Shown piece after piece: positions 1-8,446 of a DNA stretch of 64,000 nt. Each line of letters starts with the position of its first letter. Position 1 is the first letter of the stretch. The DNA is from Sphaerochaeta pleomorpha str. Grapes. Lineage in GTDB: Bacteria > Spirochaetota > Spirochaetia > Sphaerochaetales > Sphaerochaetaceae. The translations under genes were made by a program, and so were the position numbers. The stretch lies in contig NC_016633.1 of NCBI RefSeq assembly GCF_000236685.1, positions 2,604,001 through 2,668,000 of the forward strand, written 5' to 3'. The notes below the pieces were generated by a model that made no database searches, was not told the DNA's origin, and saw only the letters and a list, made by a program, of their open reading frames with translations.

Positions 1-1
1 C

Positions 2-316
2 GACACTTTCCACATGAACATCGAGGAAGATTCCTTACCTGTTGCCATACAGCTTGCAGGTTCCCATCTCAAGGCCTTGCATATCGGTGAAACAAACCGC
101 AAACCGGTCGGACTGGGACGTCAGCCCTGGAAAGAGATCAGATCTGCCCTGGATGCTATCGGCTTTGACGGTCCTTTGGTGGAGGAACCTTTCGTTCTTC
201 CCGGGGGACAGGTTGGTCAAGATATATCTGTGTGGCGCAATTTGTTTGATAATCCCGACTTGGATAAGCTTGCAGCTGATTCCGCGGCCTTTGCACGTCG
301 CACCTTGATACTCTGA
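2..316 (+). CDS. Sugar epimerase/isomerase, D-tagatose 3-epimerase family (3' part only)
   Basis: The gene enters from the left edge, so only about the last 104 residues are present. The reading frame is open before the first ATG at 14 and reads DTFHMNIEE, a stretch typical of xylose-isomerase-like TIM barrels of the D-tagatose/D-allulose 3-epimerase family, where the glutamate near it binds the catalytic metal. The following GSHLKALHIGETNRKPVG segment matches the next conserved strand-loop, with His contributing to substrate or metal binding. Family members interconvert ketohexoses or ketopentoses at C3. The stop codon overlaps the ATG of the xylulokinase gene by one base (TGATG), so the two are translationally coupled. 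An epimerase feeding xylulokinase suggests a ketose or rare-pentose pathway. The exact substrate cannot be told. Confidence 0.8.
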   Translation, partial: DTFHMNIEEDSLPVAIQLAGSHLKALHIGETNRKPVGLGRQPWKEIRSALDAIGFDGPLVEEPFVLPGGQVGQDISVWRNLFDNPDLDKLAADSAAFARRTLIL

Positions 317-1818
317 TGACCGCTCTCTTGGGTATCGATCTGGGGACTTCAAGCGTAAGATCCCTGGTGATGGACGAAGAAGGCCATCTTTTGGCGCTGG
401 CCAGTCAAGAGTATCAATTCGATATGCCCCATCTCAATTGGGCAGAGCAAGATCCTGAGACTTGGTGGAATGCCACAGTCAAGACCTTGAAAGAGGTTTT
501 GTCCAAGGTTGATCCCTCACAAGTAAAAGGTATCGGATTCTCTGGCCAGATGCATGGGCTCGTCCCGCTGGACAAACAGGGGAGACCGGTGCGCAAGGCC
601 ATCATATGGTGTGACAAGAGGACTAGCCTGCAGGTAGCTGAGGCGAAAGCCTTGGTGGAAAAGCAACACCTAGCCTCGCTTGTCCATAATCCGATTGGGA
701 CCGGCTTTTTGGTTCCTTCTTTGCTGTGGTTGAAAGAACATGAGCCAAAGTCCTATGAAAATACTGCCTACCTCATTCTACCCAAGGATTACATTAGGTG
801 TAGGCTCACCGGGAATATCGGAACCGATAGTACCGATGCTTCAGCCACTTTGGCTTTCGATATGCCAAAAGGCTGCTGGTCAGACGAACTTATTGGCTGC
901 TTTGGTTTTTCACGCTCCCTTTTTCCCGACCCGATCGGATACCCTTCGGATATTGCCGGGGAAGTTACAAAAAAGGCTGCAAGCGAGACTGGGTTGAAAG
1001 CTGGCACCAAGGTTGTATTTGGCGGTGCTGACCAAGTGATGCAGGCTATTGGAAACGGATTGCTTTGCCCAGGTGAAGTGTCAGTTACTATCGGCACCGG
1101 AGGACAGGTGCTTTCCCCGCTGGACAGGCCGCTGAGTGACCCTGCCCAGGTTTCCCATGTGTTCTCCTTTTACAAACCGAGGTCTTGGTATTATCTCGGT
1201 GCAACGTTGAGCGGAGGTCTCTCTCTTCGTTGGTTGCGTTCCCTGATCAATACCGATGAGAGCTATAAGGCGATTGATGCTGCTACCTCAAAACTCCCGA
1301 TCGGGTCTGAAAACCTACTCTTTCTTCCTTACCTCTCCGGTGAGCGAACTCCCTATATGGACAGTAATGCCTGCGGAATGTTCTTTGGGCTGGCGTTGCA
1401 TCACACGCCTTACCATTTGTTTCGTGCGGTAATGGAAGGGGTGACTTTCTCCATGAAGGATTGCCTCTCTGTCTATGAGCAGAACTTCGGCGGAACATAT
1501 GCAAGTGTAATTGCTTCAGGCGGAGCTTCCCAGAGCCCTTTGTGGCTTCAGATGCAAGCTGATGTCTTTAATGTCCCTGTCTATAAAGTGGAGATGAAAG
1601 AACAGGCAAGCACAGGTGCCGCAATAACAGCCGGGGTAGGGGTCGGAATATATTCTTCTTATCAAGAAGCTTGCTCACGCATTGTAAAGCGGAGCAAAGA
1701 GCCGGTGGTACCCAATGGTGAAGCGAATAAAAGGTATGCTGAGCATTACGAGATATATCGCGATCTCTATCAGGCTAACAAAGCTATAATGGCTAGGTTG
1801 TCGAATCTTGCCCTGTGA
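316..1818 (+). CDS. xylB: Xylulokinase (FGGY family)
   Basis: The product has 500 residues, the usual size for xylulokinase, and phosphorylates D-xylulose to xylulose 5-phosphate with ATP. The first phosphate-binding motif GIDLGTSSVR is at about residues 6-15. The GFSGQMHG motif near residue 75, characteristic of xylulokinases, and IIWCDKRT follow. The second ATPase-fold half carries FGGADQVMQAIG, TIGTGGQ and the ASGGASQSPLWLQMQADV motif. The ATG overlaps the stop of the upstream epimerase by one base; no strong Shine-Dalgarno is seen, which fits coupling. Other FGGY sugar kinases (erythrulose, ribulose) are possible given the epimerase partner, but GQMHG favours xylulose or a close relative. 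Confidence 0.9.
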   Translation: MTALLGIDLGTSSVRSLVMDEEGHLLALASQEYQFDMPHLNWAEQDPETWWNATVKTLKEVLSKVDPSQVKGIGFSGQMHGLVPLDKQGRPVRKAIIWCDKRTSLQVAEAKALVEKQHLASLVHNPIGTGFLVPSLLWLKEHEPKSYENTAYLILPKDYIRCRLTGNIGTDSTDASATLAFDMPKGCWSDELIGCFGFSRSLFPDPIGYPSDIAGEVTKKAASETGLKAGTKVVFGGADQVMQAIGNGLLCPGEVSVTIGTGGQVLSPLDRPLSDPAQVSHVFSFYKPRSWYYLGATLSGGLSLRWLRSLINTDESYKAIDAATSKLPIGSENLLFLPYLSGERTPYMDSNACGMFFGLALHHTPYHLFRAVMEGVTFSMKDCLSVYEQNFGGTYASVIASGGASQSPLWLQMQADVFNVPVYKVEMKEQASTGAAITAGVGVGIYSSYQEACSRIVKRSKEPVVPNGEANKRYAEHYEIYRDLYQANKAIMARLSNLAL

Positions 1819-2317
1819 GACATCCCGATGGTAAGCAGGTACTGATTTGTTGGGCTTTTCTTGTCTTTTCGGTCCAGCTTTGTTTTTCTGTTTCAATACT
1901 TTTCTTTTCGTTGCAATTTCTTTTGGTGCACTGTGCCAGATAGGCCTCCTGCAAAGCCTCGGCACAGGAATAGCTATTGTTTTGTCCTGCTGCTTCCAGA
2001 CTGAGAGCTACTGCAATTTCGTCATCGTTGAACGATAGAGGCTGAAGTGGCTGTTTCTGACACAGCGATGGGATCGTACATCGGAAAAATCAAAATATTC
2101 CCTAGAGAAGAAATGATGTAAGTTGCAAGTCAGTCCCCTGGAGTCTCTGCAGACTTGCCGCCCATTTTAGGCGATAAACAGCTTGCTCTGTGAACTCTTA
2201 TATCTTTCACGGAGCTCCTTCAGGGGTTTCAAGAGAAAGGCCGCAATGCTACCTCTGGTAGTTTTTATAAGATACTCTACATGGCAATACCCTGCAAATG
2301 TAAAAAATACTATACAA
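1819..2317. other. Intergenic region with hairpins and a possible decayed minus-strand fragment
   Basis: No convincing gene. A 7-bp-arm hairpin (GCAAGTC / GACTTGC) lies at 2125-2158, and a small terminator-like hairpin CTACC-TCT-GGTAG followed by TTTTT is at 2249-2266. On the minus strand the stretch from about 2310 to the stop at 2167 is open and reads a peptide containing IKTTRGSIAAFLLKPLKELR with no usable start codon; it may be the tail of a lost gene, but I cannot name it. Confidence 0.3.
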
Positions 2318-2360
2318 TATGTAATACATATATTACAATATGTCTATAAAAACATATACT
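2318..2360 (+). promoter_or_regulatory. AT-rich dyads and promoter upstream of the membrane protein/XRE pair
   Basis: Three overlapping inverted repeats are packed here: TATGTA-A-TACATA at 2318-2330, TGTAATA-CATA-TATTACA at 2320-2337, and ATATGT/ACATAT arms at 2338-2343 and 2352-2357. A promoter TTACAA (2333-2338), 16-bp spacer, TATACT (2355-2360) overlaps them. The small XRE protein encoded downstream is the obvious candidate ligand, acting as an autorepressor; this is inference. Confidence 0.45.
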
Positions 2361-2388
2361 AATATGCAAGAATCGAGGAGAAAACTGT

Positions 2389-2874
2389 ATGTCATACCAA
2401 GAAAAAAGAACCCTTACGAACATGTTTTCGGGGATTGCCGTTCTCGTAGCCTATTATCTATACGCATTTGGGAAATACCAGAGGGGCTTGGTTGAGGCAA
2501 GTGATTTGAAATTCTGGGCGGGGACCATGTTGATTTTCATAGGAATCGGGGTTGTCGCTTCCATCCTCATCATGATTCTCTTTCATATACTGTATGCCAT
2601 CGCACTTGCAGTGAAACAAGGCAATTGTGACGAAAAAAAAATAAACCAGACGCTCGAATCTTCAATGGTCGAAGACGAGATGGATAAACTGATTGAGTTG
2701 AAATCATTGCGGATTGGGTTCTTGTTTGCAGGGATTGGATTTGTTGGAGCGTTGGTTTCCCTTATGTTTGAACAACCTCCTATGGTCATGCTTAATCTCC
2801 TTTTCTTCTCCTTCAGCGTTGGATCACTATTCGAAGGAGGCCTAAGCCTCTACTACTATAGGAAGGGGCTCTGA
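2389..2874 (+). CDS. Small integral membrane protein paired with an XRE regulator
   Basis: A 161-residue protein with about four hydrophobic helices arranged as two hairpins: roughly residues 10-28 and 44-68, then 105-125 and 130-150. A charged linker (about residues 75-103, KQGNCDEKKINQTLESSMVEDEMDKLIEL) separates the pairs and probably faces the cytoplasm. No catalytic motif is visible. The ATG at 2389 is preceded by GAGGAG. The XRE gene starts one base after this stop, an arrangement seen often in bacteria where a short XRE protein controls a co-transcribed multi-helix membrane protein. Its function is unknown; I do not assign one. Confidence 0.75.
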   Translation: MSYQEKRTLTNMFSGIAVLVAYYLYAFGKYQRGLVEASDLKFWAGTMLIFIGIGVVASILIMILFHILYAIALAVKQGNCDEKKINQTLESSMVEDEMDKLIELKSLRIGFLFAGIGFVGALVSLMFEQPPMVMLNLLFFSFSVGSLFEGGLSLYYYRKGL

Positions 2875-2875
2875 A

Positions 2876-3106
2876 ATGGCGAAGAAAATCGAAATCACCA
2901 ACAATATCAGGACTTTGCGTTTCTTTGCCAAAGAAATGACTCAACAGGAACTGGCAGAGAAAGCTGGAGTCTCCCGGCAGACCATCATAGCGGTAGAGGC
3001 AGGGAAATACTCACCTTCCTTGGAGTTGGCTTTTCGCATTGCAAAGGTATTCGGCGTTCAAATCAGTGAGGTTTTCAGCTATGAAGCCAAAGGGGATAGC
3101 CAATGA
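2876..3106 (+). CDS. Small XRE-family helix-turn-helix regulator
   Basis: A 76-residue single-domain DNA-binding protein. The helix-turn-helix is clear: MTQQELAEKAGVSRQTIIAV (about residues 22-41) followed by EAGKYSPSLELAFRIAKVFG, the pattern of the short Xre/YgzD-type regulators. There is no separate ligand domain. It begins one base after the membrane-protein stop, with a GGAAGGGG ribosome site, and its own stop overlaps the next ATG (ATGA at 3103-3106), so the three genes form one operon. The dyads at 2318-2357 are a likely binding site, giving autoregulation. Confidence 0.9.
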   Translation: MAKKIEITNNIRTLRFFAKEMTQQELAEKAGVSRQTIIAVEAGKYSPSLELAFRIAKVFGVQISEVFSYEAKGDSQ

Positions 3107-4041
3107 AAGCGGTCATATTCGAGAAATCCAGATCGGCGGCGGCGCTTGTTCTCCGTGATATTGAAAAACCTATCCCCCGCAACCGGGAAGTATTGGTGCG
3201 CATCCACGCCTCATCCCTTAATGCACTTGATTATCGAAGCATGCAAATGGGTATCGGTAGCCCGAAAAGCGGAATTTTCGGGGCCGACATTGTGGGCTTG
3301 GTGGAGGCGGTAGGACTGGGAGTCACACGGTTCAAACCAGGCGATAGTGTACTTGGTGACATCTCGGATTGTGGGAGCGGCGGTTTTTCCGAATACGTCT
3401 CAGTGGTAGAGGATGTGTTGGTCCTGAAACCGGCAGGAGTTCCAGATGAGATTGCTGCTGCGGTTCCGGTAGCTGCCGTAACGGCCTTGCAGGCGGTGCG
3501 TGACAAGGGGGCTATGCAACCGGGGTTAAGGGTGCTCATCTATGGGACAAGCGGTGGTGTAGGCACGTATGCTGTCCAATTGGCTGCTTTTTTTGGAGCG
3601 CAGGTGACTGCTGTGTGCAGTGCGCGGAACGTAGCTCAGGCCCATAGCCTTGGTGCAAGTGAAGTCATTGATTATGCCCTTGAGGATGTAACTGCGAGCG
3701 ATAGAAGCTTTGACAGGATAATCGTAATCAACGGCAACCATCTTTTGTCAGCTTACAAGCGAATACTTGCTCCCCACGGAATCTGTGTCATGGTGGGTGG
3801 CTCCCTGCGTCAGATTTTTAAAACAATGCTATTTGGGCCTTTTCTGTCAATTGGCAGCAGAAAAATACGGATGTTAGCTGCAAAGTCGAATGTGAAGGAT
3901 TTGGAATTCGTAATTGGACTGGTTGCAGCCGGCAAGGTCAGACCTGTCATCGATCGGCAATATTCGTTGGAACAGACCTCAGAAGCAATGCAGTACGTGA
4001 GTGAAGGGCATGCTCAAGGCAAAGTGATCATCACTATTTGA
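3103..4041 (+). CDS. Zinc-free medium-chain NAD(P)H:quinone oxidoreductase-like protein
   Basis: A 312-residue medium-chain dehydrogenase/reductase. The GroES-like N-terminal fold is shown by RIHASSLNALDYRSMQMG and GADIVGLVEAVG. The Rossmann nucleotide-binding motif GTSGGVGTYAVQLA is at about residues 148-161. The structural-zinc cysteine cluster of alcohol dehydrogenases is absent, which places it with quinone oxidoreductase/enoyl-reductase-like members that use NADPH. It overlaps the XRE gene by four bases and so is part of the 2389-4041 operon; this suggests a redox or electrophile-response role, but nothing in the sequence shows the substrate. Confidence 0.85.
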   Translation: MKAVIFEKSRSAAALVLRDIEKPIPRNREVLVRIHASSLNALDYRSMQMGIGSPKSGIFGADIVGLVEAVGLGVTRFKPGDSVLGDISDCGSGGFSEYVSVVEDVLVLKPAGVPDEIAAAVPVAAVTALQAVRDKGAMQPGLRVLIYGTSGGVGTYAVQLAAFFGAQVTAVCSARNVAQAHSLGASEVIDYALEDVTASDRSFDRIIVINGNHLLSAYKRILAPHGICVMVGGSLRQIFKTMLFGPFLSIGSRKIRMLAAKSNVKDLEFVIGLVAAGKVRPVIDRQYSLEQTSEAMQYVSEGHAQGKVIITI

Positions 4042-4208
4042 TCGGTGCCTCTGAGAATTCGAGGGGTTTGCCTCGATATTGCTGAAATGTACAAACAGGG
4101 CTGGATGGAACCTACCCCAGATTTTGCTTGAAGCGGGTGTATTGGTAACAGGTACCGCTGAAAGGAAAGGATGGACACAATCTCCCTGAGGTCATTCCAG
4201 CTGGGAAT

Positions 4209-4240
4209 AAAAAATTGGGACCAGTACAGACTGATCCCAA
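4209..4240 (-). terminator. Rho-independent terminator, probably bidirectional
   Basis: Inverted repeat TTGGGACCAGT / ACTGATCCCAA (4215-4240) with one G-T wobble. On the minus strand it is followed by a run of T (complement of AAAAAA at 4209-4214), fitting termination of the TAXI transporter operon; on the plus strand TAAAAAT follows, so it is weaker for the oxidoreductase gene. The rest of 4042-4279 shows no gene. Confidence 0.75.
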
Positions 4241-4279
4241 TAAAAATACCGTCAGGGAATTCCCTCTGGTAACGAACGT

Positions 4280-5266
4280 TTAGAGCAATCCGATTTCCCT
4301 GTAGTAGCGAGCCGCTCCCTCGTGGATAGGCAGACCAGCAAGGTCTTTGACTGCGTCTTTCGGGTTTACTTTCTTCAAAGGTGCCTGGGTGGCTTTCAGT
4401 TCCTCGAAATTCTCCCAGAAGGACTTGGTCAGCTCATAGATGACATCATCATCAACCCTGGCATCGGTGCAGATGGTGAGTTTGATAGCAGAGGTAAGCA
4501 CATCGCTGTCCTGTCCGGGATAGGTTCCGGCAGGAATCGTATAGGCACCATACCAAGGATATTTTTCCTGTAGTTTCCCAATGAGGCTTTCATCGAGATT
4601 GAGCAGTTTGCCACCTGCAGTGGAGAGCATCTCGGTTACTGCGGCATTCGGAATTCCTGCCATAATCCAGGCTCCGTCGAGTTGTTTGTTACGCATGAGG
4701 TCGATGGCTTCCGTGAAGCCGACATACTGCACTCTCAAATCATCTGGATAGCGTATGCCACTGGTATTGAGATGGATGCTGGTTTCAACTTCGGTAGTCG
4801 ATCCCGGGGCTCCCGAGGCAAAGCGTTTGCCTGCCAGGTCTGCAAGCGAATCGATACCGCTGTTGTCGGTTACCACCACCTGGTTGGGATTGGAGTAGAG
4901 GCCGATCATAACGCGCAGGTTGGGGTTTGGCCTTCCCTCAAAGGATCCTATTCCATTGAAGGATTCATACATGATGGAGGTAACCGCCACACCCAGCTGG
5001 GCTTCGCCATCAGCGAGCATGTTGAGGTTTGCAATTCCCCCGGCGCTGGCCTGTGCACTTGCACGTACATTGGGAAGCTTGGTGTTCCACAGGTTGCACA
5101 TGGCTGCACCGAGAGGGTACACAGCCCCCGTGGTAGCCGCGGTCGGGAAGTTGATAACCGTTTTCTGTGCCTTTGCCCCGGTTTCCTGCGCCCCGGCTGC
5201 AAACACCATTGAGCTGGCCAAGAGAGCGACGACTGCGAGCATTACCAGTACTCTGGATTTCTTCAT
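4280..5266 (-). CDS. TAXI-family TRAP transporter solute-binding protein
   Basis: The chosen start (complement of 5264-5266) gives 328 residues and is preceded by AAGGAGAATTAAC; a longer open frame upstream overlaps the permease gene and is not used. A signal peptide, MKKSRVLVMLAVVALLASSM then VFAAGAQE, targets the protein to the periplasm. The mature part begins with INFPTAATTGAVYPLGAAMC and ASAGGIANLNMLADGEAQLG, the typical opening of TAXI (TRAP-associated extracytoplasmic immunogenic) binding proteins, and has LAGKRFASGAPGSTTEV and DLMRNKQLDGAW further on. These proteins capture small acidic solutes such as dicarboxylates, glutamate or similar. The gene starts one base after the permease stop, with its ribosome site inside the permease end, so both are one transcript. 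Confidence 0.92.
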   Translation of the reverse strand: MKKSRVLVMLAVVALLASSMVFAAGAQETGAKAQKTVINFPTAATTGAVYPLGAAMCNLWNTKLPNVRASAQASAGGIANLNMLADGEAQLGVAVTSIMYESFNGIGSFEGRPNPNLRVMIGLYSNPNQVVVTDNSGIDSLADLAGKRFASGAPGSTTEVETSIHLNTSGIRYPDDLRVQYVGFTEAIDLMRNKQLDGAWIMAGIPNAAVTEMLSTAGGKLLNLDESLIGKLQEKYPWYGAYTIPAGTYPGQDSDVLTSAIKLTICTDARVDDDVIYELTKSFWENFEELKATQAPLKKVNPKDAVKDLAGLPIHEGAARYYREIGLL

Positions 5267-5267
5267 G

Positions 5268-7232
5268 TTAATTCTCCTTATTGCGTGATTTTTTCTGTAT
5301 GTATTGGATGACAATGATAGTTCCCAAAAGCAGCAAAGCAATGATATCGGTGAAGAGGTTTGTCTCGATGAACAACAAGCCCGCAATAACAAGCAAGGCT
5401 CTTTCGATGATGTTGAGTCTCGAGAATAGATACCCTTGTAATCCTGCCGATAAGACAATGACCCCGATTGATGACGTTAGGATTGCCCTGATAGTGAGTA
5501 AGAGCGGGGTGTTTGCAACGGTACCTAGCAAAAGGATGGGGTTGTTAAGGAAAAAGAAGGGCAGGATGAACCCAGTCAATCCAAGTTTGACAGCTATGAG
5601 GCTTGTCTTTGTCTGGTCCGAGTCAGCTATCCCGCTGGCAACGTAGCTGCTCATCGCTACCGGGGGAGTGATGTTTGAAAGGCAGGCATAGATCAGGCAG
5701 AACATGTGGGCCGCCATGGGAATTGCCCCGGCCTGTATCAAGACGGGTACAGATACGGTGGACACGATGACATACGCAGCCACCCCGGGAACACCCATGC
5801 CCAAAACGATGCTCATGAGCATGACCATGAAGCCCCCGAGATAGAGTTGTCCCTCCCCGACCACTCGCAAAATGATATAGCCGAAATTCAAGCCCAGACC
5901 TGTGAGGGAAACCGTACCGATTATTACTCCGATGATCGCACAACTCATCCCTACGGAAATGGCTGACCGGGAACCTTCGACAGTAGCCTGGACAATGATT
6001 GACCAGGTCATTCTCGTTTCTTTGCGAAGCCAGGAGGCAAGTATCGTGGCAAAGATGGAGACAACTGCGGCAAAGAGGGGGGTAAAGCCAAAGCTGAGCA
6101 GGGCGATGAGGACGACCAAAGGAAGGACCAGATGCCCTTGTTTCTTGATTACTTCCAACGCTACGGGGATGTTTTCCTTGCTCAGTCCTGAAAGGCCCAG
6201 GCGTTTGGCCTCGAAATGTACTGCAAAGAGGAGCGTAAGGTAGTAGAGGAAAGCAGGGATACAGGCTGCAAGCAACACCGTTGTGTAGCTCACCCCCATG
6301 AACTCGGCCATTACAAAGCCCACAGCCCCCATGATCGGAGGTGCAAATTGCCCGCCTGTTGAGGCAACTGCCTCTACTGCCGCGGCGAATTCTTTCTTGT
6401 ACCCGGTTTTCTTCATCATCGGAATCGTGATAGTCCCTGTCGTCGCGACATTGGCAATTGCCGACCCGTTGATCATACCCAGCAGGGCACTGGCAAGAAC
6501 GGCAACCTTTGCCGGTCCACCTGCAGTTCTTCCCACCAGGGTAAGAGCGATATCATTGATGAATTGACTGAATCCACTGTATTTAAGATAGGAACCGAAG
6601 AGGACAAAGAGGAAGATATAGGTTGCACTGACCCCGATACCTACCCCGAATATTCCTTGGCTGCCCCAGATCATATGGTTGAGGACCCGTTTGAGGCTGA
6701 ACCCGACATGGCCCAGCTCGCCTGGGATGAACCTTCCTAAAAAGTTATAGAGGAAGAATACCAGACCAAGTATGGCCAGGTTCTTGCAGGCACGCCGGCC
6801 GCCCTCAAAGATGAGGAGAAGCGCGATTGCTGCAATTACCAAATCGAGTGTCAGCATATAGCCGCCGCGTTTGGCTATGACCGTGTAGTTTTTCAACAAA
6901 TAGGCAAAGGTAAAGATGGTCAATGCCAGAAGAGCCAAGTCCCAGACAGGGGGCAGGGCTCGCGAGCGGTTTTCCTTTGCATAGGTTGGGAATAACAGGA
7001 AAGTAAACCCTAAAAGGAAGAAAAGATGCCAGGTGCGTAAGGCCATCACATCAATGGTTCCAAGGGTGTTTGCATAGACTTGAAAAACTGCCCATACCAA
7101 AAAGAGGATGGTGGTAATCTGTCCAAGCGGACCTGTATAGGTACGTAATTTGCTATCGGGTTCTTTTTCCCCTAAGAGTTCTTGAGCCTTGACCTCTTCT
7201 TTGGTCAGCGAGGCTTGCGTATGTTGTTCCAT
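5268..7232 (-). CDS. TRAP transporter fused 4TM/12TM permease (TAXI type)
   Basis: A 654-residue permease that fuses the small DctQ-like four-helix part (about residues 35-160) to the large DctM-like part. It imports solute using an ion gradient together with the binding protein encoded next. Characteristic segments are FGSYLKYSGFSQFINDIALTLVGRTAGGPAKVAVLASALLG (split here: FINDIALTLVGR then GGPAKVAVLASALLG), INGSAIANVATTGTITIPMM, VEAVASTGGQFAPPIMGAVG and MGVPGVAAYVIV. I start at the ATG (complement of 7230-7232) because an upstream TTG, 18 codons earlier, has no better ribosome site and family proteins begin with a soluble tail like this one; the ribosome site (GGGG) is weak, so the start is uncertain. 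Confidence 0.92.
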   Translation of the reverse strand: MEQHTQASLTKEEVKAQELLGEKEPDSKLRTYTGPLGQITTILFLVWAVFQVYANTLGTIDVMALRTWHLFFLLGFTFLLFPTYAKENRSRALPPVWDLALLALTIFTFAYLLKNYTVIAKRGGYMLTLDLVIAAIALLLIFEGGRRACKNLAILGLVFFLYNFLGRFIPGELGHVGFSLKRVLNHMIWGSQGIFGVGIGVSATYIFLFVLFGSYLKYSGFSQFINDIALTLVGRTAGGPAKVAVLASALLGMINGSAIANVATTGTITIPMMKKTGYKKEFAAAVEAVASTGGQFAPPIMGAVGFVMAEFMGVSYTTVLLAACIPAFLYYLTLLFAVHFEAKRLGLSGLSKENIPVALEVIKKQGHLVLPLVVLIALLSFGFTPLFAAVVSIFATILASWLRKETRMTWSIIVQATVEGSRSAISVGMSCAIIGVIIGTVSLTGLGLNFGYIILRVVGEGQLYLGGFMVMLMSIVLGMGVPGVAAYVIVSTVSVPVLIQAGAIPMAAHMFCLIYACLSNITPPVAMSSYVASGIADSDQTKTSLIAVKLGLTGFILPFFFLNNPILLLGTVANTPLLLTIRAILTSSIGVIVLSAGLQGYLFSRLNIIERALLVIAGLLFIETNLFTDIIALLLLGTIIVIQYIQKKSRNKEN

Positions 7233-7291
7233 GAATACTACCCCAAAAGTATTCTTCAATCTATTGGGTGTTAAGCCTTTTGTCAATTTGG

Positions 7292-7311
7292 ATATACAGT
7301 ATTTTGTATAT
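7292..7311 (-). promoter_or_regulatory. Candidate operator upstream of the TAXI transporter operon
   Basis: A perfect dyad ATATACA-GTATTT-TGTATAT lies about 60 bases before the permease start. Its form is that of a dimeric regulator site. No regulator gene is adjacent, so the binding protein is unknown. Confidence 0.4.
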
Positions 7312-7822
7312 TTATGTGATTATTATGCTAGGTAAGCTGTTGAGGTCCTATACTTCACTACAAGATGAGCATTCTTGCCTAAGAGAGCCCAGCTGACATT
7401 CCTACCGGTTTATACAGGGGAAAGAAAAATCCATGGTATTTTATTGGTTATACTCTTTACGTTCGATACTCTATGCTCCCTCTTTGCCAAATAGGGCCCT
7501 GGCTTGGGTAAGGTATGAAAACCAAGCAGATTACCAAGGCTATAGGACTTGGGGTTTTTCTGTTTGTCCGGATAACGAACCTCTTGGTTTTTCTGCTCCC
7601 CAAAGAGACGGAAGCTTGGTAGTGATGCCATAAGAGCTTCTTCGACTTCAAGGTTCCCTGCGATAAGCAGGCGAGTAAACAGATTGAGGCATGGACGTAT
7701 ACACCTTTACACTTACTGTATCCATTACTTTTCTTAGGTATTCGCTACTACTGGGTTGTTTTTGCTATATATGATATACTAAGTAATTAGAAAATCTTTT
7801 TAGCGCTTTTCAAAGGAAAAAT
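7312..7822. other. Intergenic region without a recognisable gene
   Basis: Short open frames at 7410-7651 on both strands have no recognisable content or ribosome sites. The AT-rich stretch 7755-7800 (including TATACT at 7775-7780) probably holds the promoter of the downstream outer-membrane protein, but a -35 element at normal spacing is not clear. Confidence 0.3.
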
Positions 7823-8287
7823 ATGAAAAAAACTCTCGTAGTCGTTATTCTCATCATGGCTAGTCTCTTCAGTATATCAGCAGCAAAATATGATAGAGCT
7901 GATGGTTTTGGAATTGGGCTTAGCGCAGGATACCCAGTAGCCGGGGCAGCCTTCAAATATGGTATGGGTGATTTTCGAATCGTGGGAACCCTCGGTTACA
8001 GTTTTAATGACAATGTTGCCCTTGAAGCCGGAGTCCAATATGACTGGGATCGTTTCACTATCGATAGGCTTCCCTTTTACCTGAATATCGGAATCACGGG
8101 AGCAGCCAATTTTAATCCCGCTTTCGATGGTTTTTCCATCAATTTCCCTGTTGGCATCTCCTATTTCTTGATTGAAGTCCCTGTTGAATTCTTTTTCAAA
8201 CTTACACCTGGTCTCAGGGTTCGCTCGAATGCAGTAGTCCCTGATCTCGGGGCTGCACTTGGGGTGTTGTTCTACGTCAACAGATAG
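7823..8287 (+). CDS. Small outer-membrane beta-barrel-like protein
   Basis: A 154-residue exported protein. Residues 1-21 form a signal peptide (MKKTLVVVILIMASLFSIS, then AA|K). The rest alternates short hydrophobic strands rich in glycine and aromatic residues, for example GFGIGLSAGYPVAG, FRIVGTLGYSF, VALEAGVQYDW, FYLNIGITGAA and a final LGAALGVLFYVNR, ending near an aromatic as outer-membrane barrels do. About eight strands could be drawn. This resembles the small spirochaetal barrel proteins grouped under DUF3996, but I cannot confirm the family. ATG at 7823 follows AAAGGA at a good distance. It appears monocistronic; its role (pore, adhesin or structural) is unknown. Confidence 0.65.
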   Translation: MKKTLVVVILIMASLFSISAAKYDRADGFGIGLSAGYPVAGAAFKYGMGDFRIVGTLGYSFNDNVALEAGVQYDWDRFTIDRLPFYLNIGITGAANFNPAFDGFSINFPVGISYFLIEVPVEFFFKLTPGLRVRSNAVVPDLGAALGVLFYVNR

Positions 8288-8314
8288 GAAACTGGCACCT
8301 TCCAGAAGGCAATG

Positions 8315-8446
8315 CCGATTCTATATGCATCAGATACAGAGGCTTTCACCTGTTGCTATCCTCTGGATCTGATCACCGAGCCGATTCTATATGCATCAGA
8401 TACAGAGGCTTTCACCTGTTGCTATCCTCTGGATCTGATCACCGAG
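8315..8446. repeat. Perfect 66-bp tandem duplication
   Basis: The 66-bp unit at 8315-8380 is repeated base for base at 8381-8446. The right-hand copy holds the last 16 codons and stop of the minus-strand MBL-fold gene; the left-hand copy is an identical, untranslated echo of that gene end, sitting between it and the convergent barrel gene. Perfect identity suggests a recent event or an assembly artefact. Confidence 0.95.

Noticed and set aside
1847-2038. A small hydrophobic ORF
   Set aside because: No ribosome site, no codon-usage support and no recognisable family.
4682-5212. A 176-residue plus-strand frame
   Set aside because: It is opposite the TAXI binding-protein gene, whose signal peptide and family motifs are clear.
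7410-7651. Overlapping short ORFs on both strands
   Set aside because: No start signals or family traits; most likely random open frames.
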